Assembly: GCF_040567655.1 (NCBI RefSeq)
Contig: NZ_JBEXAC010000002.1
Coordinates: 1,240,001 to 1,304,000 of the forward strand
DNA length: 64,000 bases
Origin: Chitinophaga sp. H8
GTDB lineage: Bacteria > Bacteroidota > Bacteroidia > Chitinophagales > Chitinophagaceae
Reading direction: 5' to 3'
The translations under genes were made by a program, and so were the position numbers. The notes under the pieces are model-generated. The model was not told the origin of the DNA. It ran no database searches and was given only the letters and a program-made list of their open reading frames with translations. Shown here piece by piece: positions 33,981 to 43,674 of the stretch. Every line of letters starts with the position of its first letter. Within the stretch, counting starts at the first letter, position 1.

Positions 33981-36029
33981 CTAGTAACCTGGATTTTGCA
34001 TCATGGTCGGATTCTGATCAATTACGATCTGCGGAATGGGTAATAATTTGTTTTGCATACGGAAACCGGAAGGGCCTAACACCGGTTCCAGCATATTCCA
34101 GCGGCTTAACGCAGCCAAACGTATGCCCTCTGTTTTCATGCTGTTTTTCCAGTCAGTCATCAGTGTTTGCCGGAATTGCTGGTCGTCAATAGCGGGTGAC
34201 AGGGTAGCCAGCGTGTCGCGATTATGCAGCATGTTCACGATATTCACCGCTTCCATTTTCCTGCCCTGGGAATTCATCGCTTCGGCAGCTGTCAGCATTA
34301 CTTCTGTATAACGGACTTCCGGTACAAAAGTACCTTTGGTAAAGGTGGTCTTCAAAGGTGTAAAGTTGATAGCGTCCGCACTGCTGAAAATGATTTCACG
34401 ATTAGCCGGTTTGCTGAAGATCACATTGGGAGCCTCCAGCATATACTTGCCGGCATTGATCACGCTGGTGCTGTATTCAATAGCTTGCAGTGGCTGCTGG
34501 GTTTGCAGGTATAACCGGGCCAGCAATGCTTTACAGGCATTGGAAGAAAACCGGGAATTACTGGCAGGTTGAGCAGGCAACAGGCTGCTGCCATCTTCCA
34601 GCAATTTTCTGGCATAGGCATAGCTGGCGGTAAGATCCTTGCGTACCTGGTTGGCCGCCAGTTTCAGATCGTCATGAAAAGGTACTTCCCCGAAATAAGT
34701 GATCAGCTGAAGATATATATAACCTTTCATCGCACTGGCCTCTCCTTTGGCTATATTCTTCTGATCAGCGTTCATGGAGGTACCATCTGTTTGCAACAGA
34801 ATACGGTTCAGCTGGCTGATCAGTTGGAAACCGCTTATCCATAACGTAGCAATGTTGTTATTGGTAGGATTGATCGTGTAAGTATTAAAGTTACACCAGT
34901 CGGGCAGCTTGGAACAATCTGCATCATCTGTATAGATGGCATCAATCGCTGTTTGCATTTCATGCCACGGTGATAGTTGTGCATAACAGGCGGCGAGGGC
35001 TGCATTTACCTGTGCTTCATTCGCAAACGGACGCACCTGGCTATTGTTGGCAGTACCAATCAGGATACGCTTGGATACACTCACCCCGGATACCAGCGTA
35101 ACATCATGTGCAGGCAATAATACCCGGTCATTGGCATTAATGACACCATCGCCATTGACGTCGGATAACCGGAAATTACCAGGCGCAGCACTGGCATCAG
35201 ATGGGCCTCCTGCTACTTCTTCCTGTGTCTGATAGAGAGAATCACTGATGAAACCTAAGTAAGTGCCATTCTGTTGTTTCGCGGCTCCCAGCAGGTTATT
35301 CAGTTCGTCATAGGTTGCAACAATATAGTAGTTGCCGCCGGTAACATTGGAAAACACGGCTTTACCGGCATTATCCGTTTCGGCGGTATAAGCAGGCGCA
35401 GCATTGTTCTGAAAATCCAGGTGGGTCTTGTATAGCTTTACCTGTGCACCGGCCTGAGGAGCACCGGCAGGTAAGGCAGTGGTCCATTTAATAGTATTGT
35501 ATACTTCTACTGTCAGTGTACTGGGTTTGGTAGAAGGATTCAGCAAGCGGGCAATGGTATGGATCACAAATTTGGTATCCGCACTATCCGAATGCAGGAT
35601 CTCCACCCCATTCACCCATATCTTACCTTCTTTGATCATGAAGGTGAGGGTTTGTCCGCTGAGCGTAGTCAGTTGCTGCCCATCTTTCAGCTGGGAAAGT
35701 TTGATGAATCCCTTTACCAGGTGCTTGCGGATCACGCTGTCCGGTATAGCCGGTGCAGCATCTGATTGCCTGGCATTGGGGTCGTAGTTTGCAAATGCAC
35801 TGTTAGGTGCTGCAAAAACAGTTACCTCGTCCAGGTTGTCCTTAGAGAGGTCCATTGCCGACAGTGCATTGGCAAAAGCGGAAAGGCTGTCTGTTTTTTT
35901 CAGGGAAGTAACCGCTGCTGTTACAGAGGCGGGGTTTTCTGCTTTGGGATTAGTGTTATCCTTAGCATCTTTCTTGCACGCAGGCAAAGCTGCCAGCGCA
36001 AGGAGGCCGTAGAAGAGTAGCTTTTTCAT
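33981..36029 (-). CDS. Fasciclin/beta-domain/dockerin-like/SusD fusion lipoprotein
   Basis: Lipoprotein of 682 aa with lipobox Cys18 (LAALPAC). A fasciclin (FAS1) domain lies at about 35-170 (VTVFAAPNSAFANYDP, LTTLSGQTLTFMIKEGKIWV, FVIHTIARLLNP). A prealbumin/CNA-B-like beta domain follows at about 170-275 (AQVKLYKTHLDFQNN, YYIVATYDELNN). A dockerin-like calcium loop comes next (FRLSDVNGDGVINANDRVLL, about 290-310), then a short SusD-like C-terminal part at about 325-682 (AKGEASAMKGYIYLQLITYF, ALLARLYLQTQQPLQAIEYS, KLLPIPQIVIDQNPTMMQNP). SusD proteins normally start directly after the lipobox and sit beside a SusC gene; here no SusC is adjacent. The fusion suggests a surface adhesin or binding protein built on a SusD scaffold. 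ATG 36029 is the only good start. Confidence 0.85.
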   Translation of the reverse strand: MKKLLFYGLLALAALPACKKDAKDNTNPKAENPASVTAAVTSLKKTDSLSAFANALSAMDLSKDNLDEVTVFAAPNSAFANYDPNARQSDAAPAIPDSVIRKHLVKGFIKLSQLKDGQQLTTLSGQTLTFMIKEGKIWVNGVEILHSDSADTKFVIHTIARLLNPSTKPSTLTVEVYNTIKWTTALPAGAPQAGAQVKLYKTHLDFQNNAAPAYTAETDNAGKAVFSNVTGGNYYIVATYDELNNLLGAAKQQNGTYLGFISDSLYQTQEEVAGGPSDASAAPGNFRLSDVNGDGVINANDRVLLPAHDVTLVSGVSVSKRILIGTANNSQVRPFANEAQVNAALAACYAQLSPWHEMQTAIDAIYTDDADCSKLPDWCNFNTYTINPTNNNIATLWISGFQLISQLNRILLQTDGTSMNADQKNIAKGEASAMKGYIYLQLITYFGEVPFHDDLKLAANQVRKDLTASYAYARKLLEDGSSLLPAQPASNSRFSSNACKALLARLYLQTQQPLQAIEYSTSVINAGKYMLEAPNVIFSKPANREIIFSSADAINFTPLKTTFTKGTFVPEVRYTEVMLTAAEAMNSQGRKMEAVNIVNMLHNRDTLATLSPAIDDQQFRQTLMTDWKNSMKTEGIRLAALSRWNMLEPVLGPSGFRMQNKLLPIPQIVIDQNPTMMQNPGY

Positions 36030-36284
36030 AGTGTATATAAGATGAATTAATATACAAAGCTAACACCTTGTAAGGCTTATTGTATCAAACATAAGTGTTA
36101 CGCGCGAAATGCAGATAATAAGATAGACTATACCGTTAGTCACCACTACCCATGTTGAAAAAAGGTAAGAGAATGCCAGCTGTTGGAGAAGATGCCGGTT
36201 ATAAAAAATAGAAATTATCTAACCGGGAAGTTTTTATATTACTTTTTTGTACTGTACTGTTACCTTCCTTAAACCTGGTAAACC

Positions 36285-37475
36285 ATGATTAATAAGCTCA
36301 CCACCCAACGGGTGCTATCCATTGATGCCTTCAGAGGTATTACTATCCTGGTAATGATATTTGTAAATGAAGTAGCCGGTGTAGCAGGAATTCCCTCCTG
36401 GATGAAACATGTGGGCGTGGCAGAAGATGCGATGACTTTTGTAGATGTAGTATTTCCCGCATTCTTGTTTATAGTGGGTATGTCTATCCCCTTTGCCGTG
36501 AATAACCGGCTCTCAAAAGGAGATAGTTTTATGCAGCTGGCAGGGCATATCTTATGGCGTACGATTGGACTGCTGGTGTTAGGCTTGTTTATGGTGAATT
36601 CAGAAGATGATTATAACGAAGCCGCTATGGGAATGTCTATTCATGTATGGACACTCTTGTTTTATGCTTGCGCTATACTGGTGTGGAATGTGTATACTTT
36701 TCAGCAAAAGAAAATCAGCCTGGCATTAAAAGGAATAGGGATCGCTGGTTTGATTATACTGGCCTTTATTTACAGAGGCGGTAAAGACGGCACACATCAT
36801 ATGGAAATCGGCTGGTGGGGTATCCTTGGATTAATCGGCTGGGCCTATCTCTATGCCAGTATTATCTACCTGTTACTGAAGGGGAATATCATCGGGATAG
36901 CCATCATGATAGCGGTTTGTGTATTAGTATACATCATCTGCAAACTACCGGCTATACACGATTCCGGCTGGGATTGGATCTCTCCACGAAGAGGGCATAT
37001 AGCACATACTTCTATTGTACTGTGCGGGATAGTATTATCACTTATTTTTTTCAACCAGGAAAAAGATACACCGGTCAGACATCGATTCATATGGGCAGGT
37101 ATTTTAGCCGCGGTACTTTTTATTGTAGCTACTATACTTCGTCCCTGGTATGAGATCTCCAAGATCCGTGCTACACCAAGTTGGTGTTTATACAGTGCAG
37201 GCATTTGCTGTGTTATTTTTGCACTGCTATACTGGCTGATAGATTTAAAGCAACAGAACAGCTGGACAGCCTTTGTCCGGCCTGCAGCTGCCAACCCACT
37301 CCTGATGTATATTTTGCCTTCCATTATTTATGCGCTGATGGGGCTGTTGCACCTTAGCTGGCCGGAGGCATTTGGCAGCGGAATACCTGGTATTATCTGG
37401 TGTATGGTATATGCGGTAGTCCTGATATATGTAGTGAGGGGATTAAATAAACTGAAGATCAGGTTGCAGCTATAA
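36285..37475 (+). CDS. DUF5009/HGSNAT-like membrane acyltransferase
   Basis: Polytopic membrane protein of 396 aa with about ten helices. It begins with the family signature RVLSIDAFRGITILVMIFVN and FVDVVFPAFLFIVGMSIPFA, found in bacterial relatives of heparan-alpha-glucosaminide N-acetyltransferase. Those proteins are thought to move an acetyl group from cytoplasmic acetyl-CoA to a sugar across the membrane. The target sugar here is unknown. The loop with IHVWTLLFYACAI and the C-terminal helices fit the family length. It lies 255 bp from the divergent fasciclin/SusD gene. Confidence 0.82.
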   Translation: MINKLTTQRVLSIDAFRGITILVMIFVNEVAGVAGIPSWMKHVGVAEDAMTFVDVVFPAFLFIVGMSIPFAVNNRLSKGDSFMQLAGHILWRTIGLLVLGLFMVNSEDDYNEAAMGMSIHVWTLLFYACAILVWNVYTFQQKKISLALKGIGIAGLIILAFIYRGGKDGTHHMEIGWWGILGLIGWAYLYASIIYLLLKGNIIGIAIMIAVCVLVYIICKLPAIHDSGWDWISPRRGHIAHTSIVLCGIVLSLIFFNQEKDTPVRHRFIWAGILAAVLFIVATILRPWYEISKIRATPSWCLYSAGICCVIFALLYWLIDLKQQNSWTAFVRPAAANPLLMYILPSIIYALMGLLHLSWPEAFGSGIPGIIWCMVYAVVLIYVVRGLNKLKIRLQL

Positions 37476-37521
37476 AATAATAGGGGAGATAACACATTGT
37501 TGTTCATCTCCCTGCAACTAA

Positions 37522-37887
37522 ATGAGGAGAAAAATCTACAAAACAATCATCCGTGTCTGGGCGTTTATCGTATATCATACACTGGCATTTCATTTGCCGG
37601 AGTATGTAATAGGACAGATTTTTTTATCCCATAATATAACCCAGATGAAAAAAATTGCACTCGCACTCGCTTTTTTAGGCGCTTTAATGGCTATCCTGGC
37701 ACAATATGCTATTGATAATGACTGGATCTGGTACGGTGTATTTCACACATTAGGGTTTATTGGTTATATCTTTATCATCAGTGCAGTAGCTTACTTTTCT
37801 TTATTGCTGATTCACCAGATGTCCCGCAATGAGAAGATGAGAATAAGGCGCTTTTACCACCGGAATCAAAGTAATCCGGAAGTATAA
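37522..37887 (+). CDS. Small membrane protein of unknown function
   Basis: A 121-aa frame from ATG 37522. ATG 37645 would give 80 aa and is the safer start, because the helices begin there (LALAFLGALMAILAQYAI, GFIGYIFIISAVAYFSLLLI). The C-terminus is strongly basic (RIRRFYHRN). I do not recognise a family. It lies 46 bp after the acyltransferase gene and may be co-transcribed with it. Confidence 0.55.
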   Translation: MRRKIYKTIIRVWAFIVYHTLAFHLPEYVIGQIFLSHNITQMKKIALALAFLGALMAILAQYAIDNDWIWYGVFHTLGFIGYIFIISAVAYFSLLLIHQMSRNEKMRIRRFYHRNQSNPEV

Positions 37888-37925
37888 ACAACAATACTGT
37901 TTTACCATTAAAATCAGCTGCGTAC

Positions 37926-38189
37926 ATGGATAATTTCCTGTTGAAATTGGTGCATAAAGGGAAACCTCATATACTGGAAATCCGTACGTGGTATCAGCAG
38001 TACAAAGCTGTTTATAAAGTAGTGGTGGAAGGCCAGGAAATTACCTTTGAACAGGATGAAGAAGGCAATTTGCGTGCATTGGGGGCCGCCCCGGTATATG
38101 GCACCACACCACATACAATTGATACCGGGTTATTACAACAGATCGCTGCCGGTATTGAAGCACATGAGGCCGGTAAAGAAGATGCATAG
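37926..38189 (+). CDS. Small conserved-looking hypothetical protein (87 aa)
   Basis: Soluble, acidic protein of 87 aa with an N-terminal beta part (LLKLVHKGKPHILEIRTWYQ, KVVVEGQEITFEQDEEGNLR) and a short helical end. Codon use is like the neighbours and the start ATG is clean, so it is probably real. I do not recognise its function. It lies 38 bp downstream of the small membrane protein and converges on the antiporter gene. Confidence 0.6.
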   Translation: MDNFLLKLVHKGKPHILEIRTWYQQYKAVYKVVVEGQEITFEQDEEGNLRALGAAPVYGTTPHTIDTGLLQQIAAGIEAHEAGKEDA

Positions 38190-38235
38190 GCATCCCCGCG
38201 GCGATCGCGATAACAACTACTGCGATAGACACCCG

Positions 38236-40167
38236 CTATACAATAGGCCCGGTATTACCATCTGTTAGTTTTGCGACATCTTCATCAGTCTGGCTGTTTC
38301 TTACCTCCTCCCGTAATGATTCAGGATCCCATGCCTGTCCTTCATCCAGCCAGGTACTTACCTTATCGGAAGTAATGAGTTTTTCCAGGTCATTAATCCG
38401 GTCTTTCATCGTATTGATGTATTGCTTTTTATCATCCCGCATAGCGGATAATTCTTTGAGGATCTTTTCATTATGCCGGGCAAAAGTACGCGCGGCACGC
38501 TGGGTGCGATAAGCCCGGAAGCCCAGCATATGCAGGGCATCACTCCCCATACGCAGTGAGGTATCCAGTGTTTCCCGGTATATATGCAATACACCCAGCT
38601 CCATCAGGTTGAAAGTATCAGGTACATCCTCTGCTTTTACCAGCATTTGCAGATTGGGGAAATACTTGCGGACCATCTTCACTACTTCCAGGGTTTGTTC
38701 TACCGTATCCATGGCTACAATCAGTATTTTGGCATCGGCGGCGCCTGCAGCTACCAGCATATCATACCGGGAGGCGTCTCCATAATAAACCTTAATACCC
38801 AGATCATGGAGTGCATCCACCCGGTCGGAATCCAGGTCCAGGATGGTAGCACGTACTCCATTGGCCCTTAAAAAACGACCTACTACATTGCCAAACCTGC
38901 CAAAGCCTGCTACGATGATCGGATTCTTGCCATGGATATCATCCGCATCACGGGTATTGCCGGTGGACGCTAATGTAAAACGTGGCAGCAACAGCCTTTC
39001 ATAGAATAAGATCACCAGCGGGGTAAGCGCCATACTGATGGCTACTACAGCGGTCATCATATTGGTCATCTCCGCAGTCAGGATATTGTTTTGCCGGGAA
39101 AAGGAAAGCAGCACAAAACCAAACTCCCCTACCTCCGACAATCCAAAAGCAAACAATAAGCTTTGTTCTGTACTGAGCTTAAATGTTTTGCCCAGGCCCC
39201 ACAATACAATCCCCTTGATCATCATCAGGGCTGCTACCATGCCCAGCATCAGCAAGGGATTTGACAACACCAGGTGAAAATCAATGGAAGCCCCTACTGC
39301 CATAAAGAACAACCCTAACAGCAGCCCTTTGAAAGGTTCTATATCGCTCTCCAGTTCATGCCGGTATTCACTATTGGCCAGTACTACCCCACCAAGAAAT
39401 GCGCCCAGCGCAGGACTCAATCCTACCAGTGACATCAGCACTGCAACGGAAATCACCAGCAGCAATGCCGATGCTGTAAATAACTCTCTTACCCTGGTTC
39501 GTGCGATGACCCGCATGAGTGGCCGCACCAGGTAACGGCCCCCTATCACAATAATTGCTACTGCGCCCAGCACTACCAGGGTATGCACCCAGCCGGGCAG
39601 GTTTTCTGTAAAGGGGTGTGTGGCTTCGCTGTCGGTGGTTAATACGTTGGCACCCAGTAATGGAAATACAGCCAGCATCGGGATGACGGCAATGTCCTGG
39701 AACAGCAATACCGCAAAGGAACTCTGTCCGCCTGCTGATCCCATCCATCCCTTTTCATTGAGGGTTTGTAATACAATGGCAGTGGAAGAAACAGAGAAGA
39801 TCATACCTAATGCCAGGGATACATTCAGTGGCTGGCCCAGCAACAACGCCACGCCGGTTATCACACCGATGGTTACCGTTACCTGCAAACCACCTAGCCC
39901 CAATATAGAAGCCCGCAGTTTCCATAAAAGGGCAGGCTCCAGTTCCAATCCTATCAGGAACAGCATCATCACCACACCGAATTCTGCAAAGTGCATAATG
40001 TCCTGTCCTTCATGACCTATAAATCCCAATAAGGAAGGGCCTATAATAATGCCTGCCAATAGATAACCGAGAACAGCTCCCAGCCCTAGTTTCTTCGCCA
40101 CCGGCACGGCTACAATGGCAGCTGCCAGGTATACCATTGCCTGAAATAAAAGCGCGTGTTGGTCCAT
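38236..40167 (-). CDS. KefB/KefC-type cation:proton antiporter with TrkA-N domain
   Basis: Inner-membrane protein of 643 aa. An Na/H-exchanger (CPA2) domain with about 12 helices lies at 1-375 (LGYLLAGIIIGPSLLGFIG, LSPALGAFLGGVVLANSEYR). A cytoplasmic TrkA-N/RCK domain at about 395-515 has the nucleotide-binding motif GFGRFGNVVGRFL and the acidic strand end ILDLDSD. A Lys/Glu-rich tail closes it. It would exchange potassium (or sodium) for protons, gated by nucleotide or glutathione adducts in the Kef model. The flavodoxin-fold partner gene ends 1 nt upstream, which strongly supports a Kef-type system. Confidence 0.92.
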   Translation of the reverse strand: MDQHALLFQAMVYLAAAIVAVPVAKKLGLGAVLGYLLAGIIIGPSLLGFIGHEGQDIMHFAEFGVVMMLFLIGLELEPALLWKLRASILGLGGLQVTVTIGVITGVALLLGQPLNVSLALGMIFSVSSTAIVLQTLNEKGWMGSAGGQSSFAVLLFQDIAVIPMLAVFPLLGANVLTTDSEATHPFTENLPGWVHTLVVLGAVAIIVIGGRYLVRPLMRVIARTRVRELFTASALLLVISVAVLMSLVGLSPALGAFLGGVVLANSEYRHELESDIEPFKGLLLGLFFMAVGASIDFHLVLSNPLLMLGMVAALMMIKGIVLWGLGKTFKLSTEQSLLFAFGLSEVGEFGFVLLSFSRQNNILTAEMTNMMTAVVAISMALTPLVILFYERLLLPRFTLASTGNTRDADDIHGKNPIIVAGFGRFGNVVGRFLRANGVRATILDLDSDRVDALHDLGIKVYYGDASRYDMLVAAGAADAKILIVAMDTVEQTLEVVKMVRKYFPNLQMLVKAEDVPDTFNLMELGVLHIYRETLDTSLRMGSDALHMLGFRAYRTQRAARTFARHNEKILKELSAMRDDKKQYINTMKDRINDLEKLITSDKVSTWLDEGQAWDPESLREEVRNSQTDEDVAKLTDGNTGPIV

Positions 40168-40168
40168 A

Positions 40169-40774
40169 TCAGGAAGTTTGAACGGGATGAGAGAGGAGTT
40201 GCTGCAAATCTTTCAGTTGCCGGAGCTGTTGTGTGGTATAACTACCATCTCGCAATAATTCCAGCACTTGCCGGTAAGCAGTCACATACTGGCGGATACC
40301 ATATTCATCCAGCAGATGTGCGCCATGTATTACAAATGGCGGGAGGTATTCCATGTTACATAGTGCGGCAGTTTGTGAAAAGGGAATGAGAAACTGTTGC
40401 ATGGTGTAATGGTGATGCCCTTCAGGCTGGTATGCACTCTCCTGCCCTCCGGCAGAGATGATGCTGCCAAAATATTTACCCTGTAATGCTTTACCTGTTT
40501 TGCCATACGCCCATCCATGCTCCAGTACCAGGTCCTCCCATTGTTTTACCAAGGCAGGCGCACTGTACCAGTAAAATGGATGTTGCAGGAAAATGATATC
40601 ATGCTGCAGCAGGAGTGCCTGCTCCCGTTGTACATCAATATCAAAATCCGGATAAGCTTCATAGAGGTCCTGTAAGGTGATCCCCGGAATCTTTTTGACT
40701 TCCTGCAGCAGTTGTGCATGCAGGCGCGATTTTTCCAGTGCGGGGTGCGCGAAAAGAATCAGAATTTTAGGCAT
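40169..40774 (-). CDS. KefF/KefG-type NAD(P)H oxidoreductase (flavodoxin fold)
   Basis: Cytoplasmic protein of 201 aa of the NAD(P)H-quinone reductase/YheR family. It has the N-terminal strand and phosphate loop (KILILFAHPALEKSRLHAQL), DLYEAYPDFDIDVQREQ, the FMN-side motif FLQHPFYWYSAPALVKQWED and YGKTGKALQGKYFGSIISAGG. In E. coli, KefF and KefG bind and activate the Kef antiporters. Here the gene is 1 nt upstream of the antiporter gene, so the two are translated together. Confidence 0.9.
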   Translation of the reverse strand: MPKILILFAHPALEKSRLHAQLLQEVKKIPGITLQDLYEAYPDFDIDVQREQALLLQHDIIFLQHPFYWYSAPALVKQWEDLVLEHGWAYGKTGKALQGKYFGSIISAGGQESAYQPEGHHHYTMQQFLIPFSQTAALCNMEYLPPFVIHGAHLLDEYGIRQYVTAYRQVLELLRDGSYTTQQLRQLKDLQQLLSHPVQTS

Positions 40775-40803
40775 AATAGCACCTTTAATATGATAATATA
40801 GCT

Positions 40804-42657
40804 TTATTCTTCAGAATACTCCTGCAGCAGCATACGGTATTTGTTCAATATGCTTGATTTGGAGAGGAAGCCTTCCAGGTGGCCATTCTCATTCACTACC
40901 GGCAGATTCCATACCTGCGTTTCATCAAATTTCTTAATCACATCAGCGATATTTTCTCCAGGATACACCACTGCAGGAGGCGCTTTTTTAAGCTCCTTTA
41001 AAGTGATAGTATCATAAAGATCGGGGCTGAACATGATGGGACGAATATCATCCAGTGTGATAATACCCTCCAGGATACCCTGTGACTGAACCACCGCAAT
41101 AATATTCCTTTTCCCGTCCTTGATCAACTCTATCAGCTGGCGGAGGGTGGCATTCATATCAATCAGTTGTACATCTCTTTCTATGAGTTCTTCCAGCCGC
41201 ATAATGGACAGGATGTTTTTGTCGTGCTCACGGGTAAAGATTTTCCCATCGTCTGCCAGCTGTTTCAGGTCCGGCGAAATAGGCGCAAACCATTTCGCCA
41301 TTAAAAAAGAAATCGTGGATACGATCATGAGCGGAATAAACAGGTCGTATCCGGAGCTGGACTCTGCAATCAGGAAGATAGCAGTAAGCGGTGCATATAA
41401 TACCCCGCTCATCACTCCGGCCATCCCTACAATTACCAGGTTGGTAACAGGAACCTCTGCGATACCAAGTTGTGCACACATCATCGCAAAGAAATAACCC
41501 AGGAATCCGCCGGCAAACAGCGAAGGCGCAAAGTTCCCGCCATTACCCCCGCTTTGAATAGTGATTGCGGTAGCAAATGCTTTCAGCAGGCAGATACATC
41601 CGGTAAAGAGCAGGATGATCCAGCTTTGTACCGGCAGGTACCGGAAAAAGCTGTTTTGAATAATCGCATCTGCATTGCCGGTAGCCAGGGATTTTACGCT
41701 GGTATACCCTTCTCCGAATAAAGGAGGCATAGCTACGCAGAGCACCGATACCAGCAGGCCGCCTAACATCGCCCTTCGTAAAGTGCTCCATTTGAGGCGG
41801 TGGAAGAAATGTTCTATCCGCTGTGAAATCACTACAAAATAACGGGCATACAGGCCACAGAGTAATGCTAATCCAAGGTAGAAAAGCAGATTGCGGTAGT
41901 TAAAAGGTACGCGCGACTCAAAATGAAAAAGTACGTCTTCCTGTAAAATGATTTTGGAGATAAGGCTCCCGCATACTGCCGCTACGATCAGCGGCAGGAA
42001 ATCAGAGAATACAACACCCGTCAGCAGAATTTCAAAGGCGAACATCATACCCGCAATAGGGGCATTAAAAGCAGACGCAATTCCCGCGGTGGCGCCTGCT
42101 GCTAGCAACAAGGTCCGTTCTTTATAACCAAGGTGATAAGTACGTGCATAATTGGAGCCCAGGGCAGCACCCGTTACTGCGATTGGGCTTTCCAGCCCTG
42201 CAGAGCCTCCCAACCCTACCGTAACAGCACTCTGTAGTATCTGGGAATACATTTTTACAGATGGGATGAGGCTGGAGTTTTGCGCGATCTCGTATAGAAT
42301 GGCGGGAATCCCTTTACGCGACTGCCCTTTGAAAAACCAGATCACTATAAGCGTGGTGAGCACAATGCCCAGGAAAGGGAATACCAGGTAAAATACTACC
42401 TGGGTGCTGAAGTGTACTTTGTGCGTGATGAAGTAGTGGATATAGTGAACCAGCATTTTAAGTACTACCCCGGCTAATCCGGCTGCGCAGCCTACCAGGA
42501 TACCAGAAAACAGGAGAAACTGATTTCTGTTTAATTTGCTGTGCAGCCAGTGAATAATAATTTCATAGCTTTTGGCCTTGCGTAAACTGTAGCGTTCAAA
42601 ATCCCTTTTAAACCGGAAAAAAGAGTGGTATTTTCTGATGCGGTTAAATGCACTCAT
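40804..42657 (-). CDS. ClC-family chloride channel/antiporter with CBS pair
   Basis: Membrane protein of 617 aa. The ClC domain (about 45-450) has the motif GSAGLESPIAVTGAALGSNY, with the gating-type Glu kept although the usual GREGP is GLESP, and NGGNFAPSLFAGGFLGYFFA. A cytoplasmic CBS pair follows (about 475-605: LIELIKDGKRNIIAVVQSQG, TQVWNLPVVNENGHLEGFLS). It would move chloride, with or without proton exchange. It stands 29 bp upstream of the flavodoxin gene in the same direction, so an ion-homeostasis cluster is likely. Confidence 0.92.
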   Translation of the reverse strand: MSAFNRIRKYHSFFRFKRDFERYSLRKAKSYEIIIHWLHSKLNRNQFLLFSGILVGCAAGLAGVVLKMLVHYIHYFITHKVHFSTQVVFYLVFPFLGIVLTTLIVIWFFKGQSRKGIPAILYEIAQNSSLIPSVKMYSQILQSAVTVGLGGSAGLESPIAVTGAALGSNYARTYHLGYKERTLLLAAGATAGIASAFNAPIAGMMFAFEILLTGVVFSDFLPLIVAAVCGSLISKIILQEDVLFHFESRVPFNYRNLLFYLGLALLCGLYARYFVVISQRIEHFFHRLKWSTLRRAMLGGLLVSVLCVAMPPLFGEGYTSVKSLATGNADAIIQNSFFRYLPVQSWIILLFTGCICLLKAFATAITIQSGGNGGNFAPSLFAGGFLGYFFAMMCAQLGIAEVPVTNLVIVGMAGVMSGVLYAPLTAIFLIAESSSGYDLFIPLMIVSTISFLMAKWFAPISPDLKQLADDGKIFTREHDKNILSIMRLEELIERDVQLIDMNATLRQLIELIKDGKRNIIAVVQSQGILEGIITLDDIRPIMFSPDLYDTITLKELKKAPPAVVYPGENIADVIKKFDETQVWNLPVVNENGHLEGFLSKSSILNKYRMLLQEYSEE

Positions 42658-42702
42658 CTACATAGATTATGTTATTACTCCTGCAAATGTAGCCCTCACA
42701 AC

Positions 42703-43611
42703 TCATAACTCAATAAGGGCATATACCTGGTCGTTCATATAAGGGCCGCCCGGATGACGTGCCGTGTAGTCAAGGTTAATCCAATATTCTCCTTTCATTT
42801 CATGATAATACAGCTGCTTTACCGGAGGTTTGGGAAACAAGGTAATAATGGCCTGTTTCATGATCTCGAAATCTTCTTTTGAACCGCAATAGAGTTCTGG
42901 GTAAGCATGTCCCTTGATAAGTACAATACGGGTGCGGGCCCCTATGGATTGCAGGCAGGAGGTCATCAGCAGGGAATGATCATCACAGTCGCCACCCAAT
43001 CCATTTCTGATAGTTTCCATTGGTGTAGCAAAATATTCATCCCGCTGTGAGTCCAGCACATATTTGAAATTCGTGTTGATATAGCGGAATAGTGACAGGA
43101 AGCGCACTATCTTACCGTATTTAGGAAAATACTCATCAAAGTCTGCCAGCGAATGCTGTACGGAGAAATTGCGTACTACGGAATCCTGGAAGTTGATTTT
43201 TTCCCGGATCCCCCGGACAGTTTTGTCACGGTAACTTTCTACCCGGCGGGGGTAAAAGCTGAGGATATCCAGTTGCTTATTGTCTTTTGCACCCCAGTTG
43301 CCCTGTACCATGCTGGTATAATCATTCAAAACATTCCGGAAAGTATAATTATCAGTGAAGTGGTTATACACCAATACGCCACAAACAAGCAGGAAGGCAG
43401 GAACGATCAGTGGCCTGAAAACCCAGAACAGCAACCGGGTCATTAAAAACGCGATCAGAATGGATACAAACAGATCCAGGTGCCATCCAGCTATTACAAG
43501 GGTAGGAATATACCGGTTAATAAACGGTGCTACCGGAATCAGGGTCAGGAGGCTTAACAGGTTAAGCAGAAAATGCTGAAAAGGAGTGTATTTACTTTCA
43601 TCAATGGCCAT
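42703..43611 (-). CDS. Transglutaminase-like domain membrane protein
   Basis: The protein has 302 aa from ATG 43611 (the open frame continues to a TTG at 43623). Two to three N-terminal helices (about 12-80: LLSLLTLIPVAPFINRYIPT, LDLFVSILIAFLMTRLLFWV) anchor a domain with the transglutaminase-like core: GGDCDDHSLLMTSCLQSIGA (Cys, then Asp-Asp-His), GHAYPELYCG and YWINLDYTARHPGG (His/Asp). This would be a Cys-protease-like or bond-forming enzyme facing the periplasm. It lies between the ClC and STAND genes on the same strand. Its substrate is unknown. Confidence 0.75.
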   Translation of the reverse strand: MAIDESKYTPFQHFLLNLLSLLTLIPVAPFINRYIPTLVIAGWHLDLFVSILIAFLMTRLLFWVFRPLIVPAFLLVCGVLVYNHFTDNYTFRNVLNDYTSMVQGNWGAKDNKQLDILSFYPRRVESYRDKTVRGIREKINFQDSVVRNFSVQHSLADFDEYFPKYGKIVRFLSLFRYINTNFKYVLDSQRDEYFATPMETIRNGLGGDCDDHSLLMTSCLQSIGARTRIVLIKGHAYPELYCGSKEDFEIMKQAIITLFPKPPVKQLYYHEMKGEYWINLDYTARHPGGPYMNDQVYALIEL

Positions 43612-43674
43612 TATGCTATGCAATAACGCAAAATTATGCCAGAATAACGGAAAAGCCTACGGCCATTTAGAGAG

